Assembly: GCA_033765305.1 (NCBI GenBank)
Contig: JANRID010000046.1
Location: 1-22,620, forward strand
From: RDXT01 sp033765305
GTDB lineage: Bacteria > Bacteroidota > Bacteroidia > J057
Length of the DNA stretch: 22,620 bases
Reading direction: 5' to 3'
Under the pieces are notes generated by a model. That model ran no database searches. It worked only from the letters and a program-made list of their open reading frames with translations, and was not told the origin of the DNA. Of the stretch, positions 15,338 through 22,620 are shown piece by piece. The position numbers and the translations under genes were made by a program. Numbering within the stretch: position 1 is the stretch's first letter; each line of letters opens with the position of its first letter.

Positions 15338-18300
15338 ATGCCCCATACCCTGATCCGTCTGCTTGCTGCCGCGCTGCTCTGCACCGGCACCCTGATTCTC
15401 AAAGGCCAGCGTCCCGAATGGCAGGATGAGACTGTCACCGGGCGCAATGAGCTTCCGCCCCGCGCGATGTTCTATCCGTACGCAAATGAGCCGCAGGCGC
15501 TCTCCTTCGACCGCAGCCAGTCGCCCTTCGTGCAGTCGCTCAACGGCAACTGGAAGTTTTTCTACAGCCCCAGCCCCGCCGGCTCGCCGGCAGGCTTCGA
15601 AGCGCCCGGCTACGACGACAGCCGCTGGCCGCTGATTGAAGTGCCCTCCAACTGGCAGATGAAAGGCTACGGCAGGCCCCATTACACCAACATCTTCCAT
15701 CCTTTTCCTCCCACGATCCCCATGCCGCCGCTCGACTACAACGAGACCGGCTGCTACCGGACCTCGTTTACGGTGCCGGATGCGTGGAGCGGCATGCGCG
15801 TGACGCTGCACCTGGCCGGGGTCGCGTCGGCCTGCTATGTGTGGGTCAACGGCAAACCCGTCGGCTACAGCGAAGACAGCATGCTGCCCGCCGAGTTTGA
15901 CCTGAGCAGCTACCTGCAGCCCGGCGTCAATTCGCTGGCCCTCCGCGTCTTCAATGCGTCCGACGCCACCTACCTGGAAGATCAGGATTTCTGGCGCCTG
16001 GGCGGCATCTTCCGCGATGTGCTGCTGCTGGCGGAGCCGCAGGTCCGGATTGAAGATTTCTTCATCCGCCCCGATCTGGACGCCCAGTACGAAAACGGCG
16101 CCCTCATCACCGAGGTGCAGATCCGCAATGGCGGCGCTTCGGCTGCACGCAAATACCGCATCCAGGCCACCCTCTATGACGCGGACAACAACCGGGTATT
16201 CTCCGAGGTCATTCCCGCTCCCAAATCCATCCGCCCCGGCAGCACGGTGACGGTCCGCTTTGCGCGGGATGTGGCAGCGCCGCGCCGCTGGAGCGCCGAA
16301 GATCCGTATCTGTACCGGATGAGCATCCAGCTCATCGACGGCAATTTCCGCACGGTGGAGGCGGTCGCGCAGCGCACAGGCTTCCGCAAGGTGGAGATGA
16401 AAGGCGGACAGCTGCTGTTCAATGGCAAGCCGATCGAGCTCAAAGGCGTCAACCGGCACGAGTTTCACCCCGAACGCGGCCGCGCCATGACCGAGGAAAT
16501 GATGCACCGCGATCTTCAGCTCATGAAGCAATGCAACGTCAATGCCGTCCGCACTTCGCATTACCCGAACGTGTCCCGCTGGTACGAGCTCTGCGACGAA
16601 TACGGGATCTACGTCATGGACGAGGCCAATCTGGAAAGCCATTATTACTGGAGCATCGGCCAGACCCCCGCAGATGTGCCTGCGTGGAAACAGGCGTTTG
16701 TATCGCGCGGCGTGGGCGTCGTGGAGCGGGATAAAAACCATCCCAGCATCATCATCTGGTCCCTGGGCAACGAGACGGGCGTGGGCGTCAACATCGACTC
16801 CATGTATGCGGCCATGAAGGCGATCGATCAGAGCCGCCCCTTCCACTACGAAAGCCGGGCACCGTACGAAATGCTGTCGCTTCCGCCCTTCGATTTCATT
16901 TCCAACATGTACGCCGGGCCGGACGACATGGTCAAGCTGATGCACAAAGATCCGTCCCGTCCGGTGATTCTGTGCGAATACGCCCACTCGATGGGCAACA
17001 GCACGGGCAATTTCCGCCAGTACTGGGATACGATTGAAAAGTATCCGCGTATCCAGGGCGGATTCATCTGGGACTGGGTAGATCAGGGCATTGCGATGAA
17101 AACGCCGGAAGGCGAGCCCTATTTTGCCTATGGCGGCGACTTTGGCGACCGGCCCACAGACTGGAATTTCTGCTTCAACGGTATCGTATTTGCCGACCGC
17201 CAGCGGCAGCCAGCCTATTACGAAGTAAAAAAGGTCCACCAGTTTGCCAAGCTGGCCTGGGCTGATGCGGGGGCGGGCTCCATCCGGATCCGCAACACGT
17301 ACTGGTTTACCAGCCTGAACGGCCTGGATCTGCACTGGACGCTGACCGAAAACGGCAAGATGCTGCAGCAGGGCGTAATTCCGGCCCTGGAGGTTGCGCC
17401 GCAGGCGGAAGCGGTGTTCCGGATTCCCTTTGTGCGGCCGCAGCCCGGCCCCGGGAAGGAGTACCACCTCAATCTCAGCCTGCGGCTGCGCGAAGATGCG
17501 CGCTGGGCGCCTGCGGGCTTCGAGCTGATCAGCGAGCAGCTGCAGCTGCCCGTGCAGCCGGTGCCCTATCCGCGTGCGGCTGCCGCGCCGCTCGACCTGA
17601 AGGATCTTGGCGGGCAGTATCTGATCAAAGGCGAAGGATTCGAGCTGCTGTTCGAGGAGAAAACCGGCAAAATTGCCTACATGGTCGCAGGCGGGCAGGA
17701 ACTGCTGCTGCGCGGCCCGCTGCCGAATCTCTGGCGTGCCCCTACGGACAATGACGAAGGCGGCGCCGAGCGCAGCTTCGCCGCCCAGTGGAAGCGGTTC
17801 GGGATGGACAGCCTGCGCTGGATGCCGGAGCGTGCCAGCGTGCGCCAGCCGTCGCCCGGTGTTGTGCAAATCGAGGTCCGGGGCCGCATGGCAGGGCCGA
17901 AGGGCTCGGTCGGGGCCGATATGAGCTACCGGATCTTCGGAAATGGCGAGATCGAGGTTGCGACCCAGATTACGGCGGACGGCGCACATCCGCCTTTCCC
18001 GCGCATCGGCGTCAGCCTTCAGCTCGATTCGTCGTTCCACCAGCTCCAATGGTATGGCCGCGGCCCGCATGAATCGTACTGGGACCGCAAGGAAAGCGCG
18101 CATTTCGGCCGCTACCGGGGCAGTGTGGCAGAGCAGTTCGTGCCCTATGTGCCGCAGGAAAATGGAAACAAGACCGATGTGCGCTGGGTTGCGCTCACCA
18201 ATGCCGCAGGCAGAGGCCTGCTCGCCTACAGCCCGGAAGGGCTGAATTTCAGCGCACACCACTACTCGCTCGATGCGCTGGTCCAGGCCCGCCATGTGCC

Positions 18301-18502
18301 CGACCTGAAACGCGAAGCCTTCGTGACCCTCAACCTCGACTGGCAGCAGCAGGGTGTAGGCGGGGACGACAGCTGGAACCCGCGCACACATCCCGAATAC
18401 CTGCTCTCCGGCGACAGCTACCGGTTTGTGTGGCGCTTCCGCCCCATCGATCTCCGGCAGCAGGATCCGGAACAGGTGCTTGAAAGCGGCTGGGCAGAAT
18501 AA
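15338..18502 (+). CDS. Secreted GH2 beta-galactosidase (LacZ type)
   Basis: This large glycoside hydrolase family 2 enzyme (1054 residues) releases terminal beta-galactose. I start it at 15338 because a signal peptide (MPHTLIRLLAAALLCTGTL) begins there; an upstream in-frame extension to 15287 would overlap the promoter. In order there is a sugar-binding jelly-roll (about 45-220), an Ig-like domain (about 225-335), a TIM barrel (about 350-620), a second beta domain, and a Bgal_small_N domain (about 755-1035) with WRAPTDNDEGG. The acid/base is Glu479 in WSLGNETG and the nucleophile Glu547 in ILCEYAHSMGN. The metal-site Glu and His are kept in ANLESH. Unlike cytoplasmic E. coli LacZ it is exported, typical of Bacteroidota glycan degraders. 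A GNAT gene follows after a hairpin. Confidence 0.95.
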   Translation: MPHTLIRLLAAALLCTGTLILKGQRPEWQDETVTGRNELPPRAMFYPYANEPQALSFDRSQSPFVQSLNGNWKFFYSPSPAGSPAGFEAPGYDDSRWPLIEVPSNWQMKGYGRPHYTNIFHPFPPTIPMPPLDYNETGCYRTSFTVPDAWSGMRVTLHLAGVASACYVWVNGKPVGYSEDSMLPAEFDLSSYLQPGVNSLALRVFNASDATYLEDQDFWRLGGIFRDVLLLAEPQVRIEDFFIRPDLDAQYENGALITEVQIRNGGASAARKYRIQATLYDADNNRVFSEVIPAPKSIRPGSTVTVRFARDVAAPRRWSAEDPYLYRMSIQLIDGNFRTVEAVAQRTGFRKVEMKGGQLLFNGKPIELKGVNRHEFHPERGRAMTEEMMHRDLQLMKQCNVNAVRTSHYPNVSRWYELCDEYGIYVMDEANLESHYYWSIGQTPADVPAWKQAFVSRGVGVVERDKNHPSIIIWSLGNETGVGVNIDSMYAAMKAIDQSRPFHYESRAPYEMLSLPPFDFISNMYAGPDDMVKLMHKDPSRPVILCEYAHSMGNSTGNFRQYWDTIEKYPRIQGGFIWDWVDQGIAMKTPEGEPYFAYGGDFGDRPTDWNFCFNGIVFADRQRQPAYYEVKKVHQFAKLAWADAGAGSIRIRNTYWFTSLNGLDLHWTLTENGKMLQQGVIPALEVAPQAEAVFRIPFVRPQPGPGKEYHLNLSLRLREDARWAPAGFELISEQLQLPVQPVPYPRAAAAPLDLKDLGGQYLIKGEGFELLFEEKTGKIAYMVAGGQELLLRGPLPNLWRAPTDNDEGGAERSFAAQWKRFGMDSLRWMPERASVRQPSPGVVQIEVRGRMAGPKGSVGADMSYRIFGNGEIEVATQITADGAHPPFPRIGVSLQLDSSFHQLQWYGRGPHESYWDRKESAHFGRYRGSVAEQFVPYVPQENGNKTDVRWVALTNAAGRGLLAYSPEGLNFSAHHYSLDALVQARHVPDLKREAFVTLNLDWQQQGVGGDDSWNPRTHPEYLLSGDSYRFVWRFRPIDLRQQDPEQVLESGWAE

Positions 18503-18512
18503 GGTACAGGCG

Positions 18513-18546
18513 GCAGGGCCGTTGCTGCTGTGTGCAACGGCCCTGC
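18513..18546 (+). terminator. Perfect 13-bp hairpin between beta-galactosidase and GNAT genes
   Basis: The arms GCAGGGCCGTTGC (18513-18525) and GCAACGGCCCTGC (18534-18546) pair perfectly around an 8-nt loop. The following bases (ATCCCTCC) are not a T-run, so it may attenuate or protect the beta-galactosidase mRNA rather than end transcription fully. It begins 11 nt after the stop codon. Confidence 0.6.
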
Positions 18547-18568
18547 ATCCCTCCGCCAAGCCAACCAT

Positions 18569-19375
18569 ATGACAGCCGCTTCATTTGCCCCCTTCACCCC
18601 GGCAGACCTGGAACTGCTCCCGCCTTTCGAGCCGCCGGGCTGGGGCGATCTGCAGCCCCGGTTTCAGTGGTACCTGAGCCGGGCGGCCTGCATGCCCGTC
18701 AAAGCCTTGTTCGAAGGCCGTATGGCCGCCGTCGGCGCAGCCATTCTGCATGCCGATACGGCCTGGCTGGCCACCATCATCACCCATCCGGACCTGCGCG
18801 GGCGCGGGCTGGGAACGGCCCTCACGCAGCACCTGATCCGCCTGATCGACCGCAGCCGGTATGCCAGCATCTATCTCGAAGCGACCGATGAGGGATATCC
18901 GGTGTATCTCAAGCTGGGGTTTGTGCTGGAAATGGAATCGGTGCTGTTCCAGGGTGAACAGCCAGGCCTTGTCCGGCCTGAGCCGGCGGCGCTGGAGCCG
19001 TTTTCGGCCCGCTATACGGCTCCGCTGCTGGAGCTGGACCGCGAGGTATCGGGCGAACACCGGAGGGAGGTGCTGCTGCCGCATCTGCCTGACACCCAGT
19101 TATATATTCAGCAGGGGGAACTGCTCGGCGCATACTGGCCCACCTTGGGCGAGGGCATGATCCAGGCCCGGACTGCGGCCGCCGGGCAGGCACTCATGCT
19201 GCGCCGTCTTCGGGACACCTCCCGTGCATCGGCACCGGTGGCAAACGAGACAGCCATTGCGTTCTGGAGCCATTACCTGACGCCGCTACGGCGTGCGCGC
19301 CGGATGGTGCTGGGCCCTTCCCGTCCCTGGCGCCCGGAATGGGTGTACAACCGGATCAGCGGGCAGCTGGGCTAA
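18569..19375 (+). CDS. GNAT-family N-acetyltransferase
   Basis: This is an acetyl-CoA-dependent acyltransferase of 268 residues, presumably cytoplasmic. The start at 18569 gives an N-terminus with no upstream hairpin sequence; a longer frame would start inside the hairpin at 18530. The N-terminal GNAT domain covers about 5-140, with the acetyl-CoA motif ITHPDLRGRGLGTAL (71-85) and YLEATDEGYPVYLKLGF, typical of motif B. Residues about 150-268 form a second, degenerate GNAT-like or Acetyltransf_18-like half, seen in other two-domain GNAT proteins. It lies 66 nt after the beta-galactosidase gene and could be transcribed with it if the hairpin is leaky. The substrate is unknown, and a functional link to the glycosidase is not evident. 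Confidence 0.88.
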   Translation: MTAASFAPFTPADLELLPPFEPPGWGDLQPRFQWYLSRAACMPVKALFEGRMAAVGAAILHADTAWLATIITHPDLRGRGLGTALTQHLIRLIDRSRYASIYLEATDEGYPVYLKLGFVLEMESVLFQGEQPGLVRPEPAALEPFSARYTAPLLELDREVSGEHRREVLLPHLPDTQLYIQQGELLGAYWPTLGEGMIQARTAAAGQALMLRRLRDTSRASAPVANETAIAFWSHYLTPLRRARRMVLGPSRPWRPEWVYNRISGQLG

Positions 19376-19537
19376 GTACCGCTCAAAGAATAAATTCCGC
19401 TGTCGACTCGGTCTTTTGAACGAATACTGCGTCAGAAAAGCCCTCATTTGGCCCGCCAGACTCGGTTTTTCTTCCTTGTCTTCGCACAAAATCCCCTCGC
19501 AACATCTGGAGGTTATTTTTTGAGTGTTACTAAGCCT
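19376..19537. other. Gap between convergent genes, nothing recognised
   Basis: These 162 nt are more AT-rich than their surroundings. GACTCGGT occurs twice (19405-19412 and 19459-19466), each followed by T-rich sequence. I see no convincing ORF or stem-loop terminator for either flanking gene. Confidence 0.5.
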
Positions 19538-21091
19538 TCATTCCGATTCCAGGTACCGAGCCAGATCCGAGAGGGTGCGGATACCCAGCGCTGCCGCCTG
19601 AGGTTTCCGCATCATGAAGGCGTAGGTATTGTTGAATCCCAGCGGCTCCAGCCACTCCGCGCCGAAGCGGCGCTGCGACTGCGCATCCACATAGGCGAGC
19701 ACAGCGGCGGGGTCGCCGCGCAGCGAGTCCAGCACTGCCGGACCGGGCTGCACAATCACCTGCAGCCCGGTGCCGCTGTATTCCGGGTACAGATCGATAT
19801 CCCCGCGGCGCAGCGCTTCAAAGCAGACCTGCGTGCCGCCCAGCCCGGTTTTCGCCTCGGCGTCAAGTTCCGTGTACCCTTCGATCAGCTGCACGAGCAA
19901 ATGGGCGAGGATAAACTGTTCGGTAAAAATCTTGGATCCTACCACGACCTTGCCCGCCTTGCCGCTGCGGGGCGGATGGTAGAGACCTTCCCGTTCCAGA
20001 AAGGCGCGGGCTACCTGTTCCGGCGGGTGCTTTTCGTAGTCGGTCTGATAGTTGAGGGCTGCCATGGCGGTATCGGTGATGCGTCCGGCAAGCAGCCCGA
20101 TGGCCTCCCGCAGCTCCGGGTGCTGCTCCAGCGAGGCCTGCCGGGCCAGGACCGCAGCCTCGTAGGGCGGAAACGCATGCCGGTCATCTTCGAGCAGCAG
20201 CAGATCATAGGCCCGGATTCTGCCGTCGGTGCCGTCGCCGCAGACCAGATCGGCCTCGCCTGCGGCCAGCGCGTCGTACATGAGCGCTGCACTCAGCACG
20301 ACGACCGGCGGGTCGAAGCCATATACCCGCCGGAGGCCTGGAAGCCCGTCGCTGCGGCCGACAAACTCCGGCTGCAGGGCGATGCGCAGGCGCCCCTGCG
20401 GAGGAAAAGCCTGCCGGAAGGCGGTAGCAGCAGCCAGCATGCCGAGGAAGAGCACGGCGGTGCGCAGGCGGCGCAGAGGCCAGCGTTCCATCCAGGCCAG
20501 CGCAGCATCCAGCAGCAGCGCCAGCAGGGCCGCCGGAATGGCTCCGGCAAGGATCATCTGCGGATTGTTCAGCGCAATGCCGCCGAAGATGAATTCTCCC
20601 AGTCCGCCCGCTCCGATGTAGGCCGCCAGCGTGGCCACCCCGACATTGATGACAGCGGCGGTGCGGATGCCGGCGAAGAGGACCGGCAGCGCCAGCGGAA
20701 GCTCTACCTGGAAGAGCATCTGCCGGCGGGTCATGCCCATGCCTTGCGCTGCATCCAGCACGGCAGGGCTCACCTCGCGGATGCCGGTATAGGTATTGCG
20801 GATTACGGGCAGCAGGGCGTAGAGCAGCAGCACGGTCAGGGCCGGTGCCGCCCCGATGCCCAGCAAGGGGATGAGCACCCCCAGCAGCGCGATGCTGGGA
20901 ACGGTCTGGAGGGCGCTGGACAGGCTCAGCCAGAGCCTGGCGGCTGCCGGGCTCCGGGCGCTCCAGATGCCCAGCGGAATCCCCAGCGCCAAGGCAGGCA
21001 GCAGCGAGGCGAAGGTAAGGCCCAGGTGGGTAAGCGTTTGGCGGGCGAGGACGGGCGCCTGCTCGGCCAGGAAGGCAAGGAAGCTCTGCAT
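19538..21091 (-). CDS. OpuC/EgtU-type ABC permease fused to a circularly permuted binding domain
   Basis: This 517-residue importer subunit combines the membrane channel with its own substrate-binding domain. The permease part (about 1-205) has the coupling region VLDAAQGMGMTRRQMLFQVELPLALPV (about 111-137) and GAGGLGEFIFGGI (160-172). An extra hydrophobic segment (about 209-226) leads out of the membrane. The binding domain is OpuAC-like (PF04069), as in quaternary-amine or ergothioneine importers, but its halves are swapped. Residues about 234-371 match the usual C-terminal half (PEFVGRSDGLPGL, TDGRIRAYDLLLLEDD, FPPYEA, LAGRITD..M..LNYQ). After a short linker (PPRSGKAG), residues 381-512 match the usual N-terminal half (VGSKIFTEQFILA, LGGTQVCFEALRRGDIDLYPEYSGT, EPLGFNNTYAF, TLSDLARYL). 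It starts 2 nt after the ATPase stop. Substrate is undecided. Confidence 0.92.
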   Translation of the reverse strand: MQSFLAFLAEQAPVLARQTLTHLGLTFASLLPALALGIPLGIWSARSPAAARLWLSLSSALQTVPSIALLGVLIPLLGIGAAPALTVLLLYALLPVIRNTYTGIREVSPAVLDAAQGMGMTRRQMLFQVELPLALPVLFAGIRTAAVINVGVATLAAYIGAGGLGEFIFGGIALNNPQMILAGAIPAALLALLLDAALAWMERWPLRRLRTAVLFLGMLAAATAFRQAFPPQGRLRIALQPEFVGRSDGLPGLRRVYGFDPPVVVLSAALMYDALAAGEADLVCGDGTDGRIRAYDLLLLEDDRHAFPPYEAAVLARQASLEQHPELREAIGLLAGRITDTAMAALNYQTDYEKHPPEQVARAFLEREGLYHPPRSGKAGKVVVGSKIFTEQFILAHLLVQLIEGYTELDAEAKTGLGGTQVCFEALRRGDIDLYPEYSGTGLQVIVQPGPAVLDSLRGDPAAVLAYVDAQSQRRFGAEWLEPLGFNNTYAFMMRKPQAAALGIRTLSDLARYLESE

Positions 21092-21093
21092 GG

Positions 21094-22041
<948 letters not shown>

Positions 22042-22079
22042 GCTGGGTGCAGAGAGCGGTCCGGATGCAGATTGCTCCC

Positions 22080-22087
22080 TAAACCTA
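22080..22087 (-). promoter_or_regulatory. Candidate -7 box of the ABC importer operon
   Basis: On the minus strand this is TAGGTTTA, a 7 of 8 match to TAnnTTTG, about 38 nt before the ATPase ATG. A TTG lies upstream, but only 13 nt away, which is shorter than usual. Confidence 0.3.
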
Positions 22088-22154
22088 CCGATTTTTGCGG
22101 CAACTCCCACCGTCTGACAGGCTGTGCGGGCTGGCACTTGTGCGGACTTTTCCG

Positions 22155-22162
22155 TATCTTCG
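22155..22162 (+). promoter_or_regulatory. Candidate -7 box of the Uma2 gene
   Basis: TATCTTCG is a 7 of 8 match to TAnnTTTG, 17 nt before the ATG at 22180. The nearest TTG (22138-22140) is 14 nt upstream, closer than the usual 19-21. Confidence 0.25.
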
Positions 22163-22179
22163 CTTCAGATCCGCACGAT

Positions 22180-22620
22180 ATGGGCTACGCACTGGAAGTG
22201 AAGACGCATTACTCGGTGGCCGAGTACCTCGAACATGAGGAGCTGAGCGCCGTTCGCTCGGAGTATTTCCGGGGCGAGCTGTTTGCCATGGCCGGCACGA
22301 GCGATGCGCATAACGAGATCGCGGGGAATGTATATGCCTTGTTTAAAACCCGCAAAGGCGGAGATGCCTGCAAGGCCTACATCGAAAATATCAAGGTGGA
22401 GCTGCTTCCGGGCGTGTACTATGTGTATCCGGATGTGGTACTGACCTGCGATGCGCGCGACCGGGAGGACCGGTATGTAAAGCGGTATCCGAAGGTGCTG
22501 GTGGAGGTGCTGTCGCCGGGCACGGAGGCGTACGACCGCCGGCACAAGCTGCCGCGGTATCTGGCGCTGCCGTCGCTGGAGGCGCTGCTGCTGGTTTCGC
22601 AGTCGGAGGTTCACGCCGAG
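22180..22620 (+). CDS. Uma2-family (DUF820) protein, 5' part only
   Basis: The frame runs from the ATG at 22180 to the window end, giving 147 residues; the family is usually about 190-200. It belongs to the Uma2/DUF820 group, predicted PD-(D/E)XK endonuclease-fold proteins that are often multicopy in Cyanobacteria and Bacteroidota. Recognisable segments are SVAEYLEHEE at the start, YFRGELFAMAGTSDAHNEIAGNVY (about 29-52), the core YPDVVLTCD (about 83-91) and VLVEVLSPGTEAYDRRHKLPRYLALPSLEALLLV (about 106-139). The acidic residues of PDVV and EVLSP would form the nuclease site. It diverges from the ABC importer operon. The biological role of the family is not established. Confidence 0.92.
   Translation, partial: MGYALEVKTHYSVAEYLEHEELSAVRSEYFRGELFAMAGTSDAHNEIAGNVYALFKTRKGGDACKAYIENIKVELLPGVYYVYPDVVLTCDARDREDRYVKRYPKVLVEVLSPGTEAYDRRHKLPRYLALPSLEALLLVSQSEVHAE

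Noticed and set aside
15314..18568. 1084-residue minus-strand frame opposite the beta-galactosidase
   Set aside because: Length alone is not evidence in GC-rich DNA. The plus strand is a complete GH2 enzyme and the antisense product has no motif.
19405..19466. GACTCGGT direct repeat as an attachment site or element end
   Set aside because: It is only 8 bp, and there is no integrase, transposase or duplicated gene end nearby.
19538..20400. Frameshift or gene-fragment explanation for the swapped binding-domain halves
   Set aside because: The frame is continuous from 21091 to 19538, both halves are complete with intact motifs, and the junction is a short hydrophilic linker.

Overview
The window looks like a high-GC (roughly 60% by eye) chromosome segment of a Bacteroidota bacterium. 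A Saprospiria/Lewinella-like lineage is my guess, and the class is not proven. The phylum call rests on three things. Several genes have upstream boxes of the Bacteroidota type (TTG or TTTG, about 20 bases, then TAnnTTTG). Strong Shine-Dalgarno sequences are largely absent. The gene families are typical of the phylum: a DPP-IV peptidase, an SLC13 permease with TrkA-C domains, a TPR histidine kinase, an RRM protein with a Gly-rich tail, a PF09820-type AAA-ATPase and a Uma2 protein. No rRNA, tRNA, CRISPR array, transposase or phage gene is visible. Every stretch without a gene is under 300 bases.

Layout. Positions 1-457 (-) hold the start of an AAA-ATPase-like/DUF1703 gene, cut by the window edge. 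At 631-2817 (+) is a secreted DPP-IV-type S9 peptidase, followed by a 17-bp perfect hairpin and a secreted GH5 endo-mannanase (2967-4265). Two overlapping small lipoprotein genes (4364-4600 and 4581-5237) end at a terminator hairpin. On the minus strand follow an SLC13/DASS permease (7052-5316) and a lipoprotein SMP-30/gluconolactonase-like lactonase (8205-7192), each with its own putative promoter. A Tat-exported Gfo/Idh/MocA oxidoreductase (8347-9702, +) is followed by an RRM RNA-binding protein (9913-10506, +) with a leader of about 120 nt and a textbook terminator. Next on the minus strand are a TPR sensor kinase and NarL-type regulator with ATGA overlap (13189-10560), then a possible small lipoprotein joined by ATGA overlap to a SulP anion transporter (15203-13255). 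A large secreted GH2 beta-galactosidase (15338-18502, +) is followed by a GNAT acetyltransferase (18569-19375, +). The window ends with a minus-strand OpuC/EgtU-type ABC importer (ATPase 22041-21094; permease fused to binding domain 21091-19538) and the start of a Uma2 gene (22180 to the edge, +).

How the genes fit together. Most encode exported or envelope functions for polymer and peptide use (DPP-IV, GH5, GH2, lactonase, Tat oxidoreductase) plus transport (SLC13, SulP, OpuC-type ABC). They sit in short independent units rather than one locus.

The most unusual observation is in the ABC permease/binding-protein fusion. The two halves of its OpuC-type substrate-binding domain occur in swapped order: the normally C-terminal half comes first, next to the membrane, and the half beginning with the GSK.FTEQ motif comes last. 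This is a circular permutation within one continuous reading frame, and it moves the membrane tether to the hinge of the binding domain.
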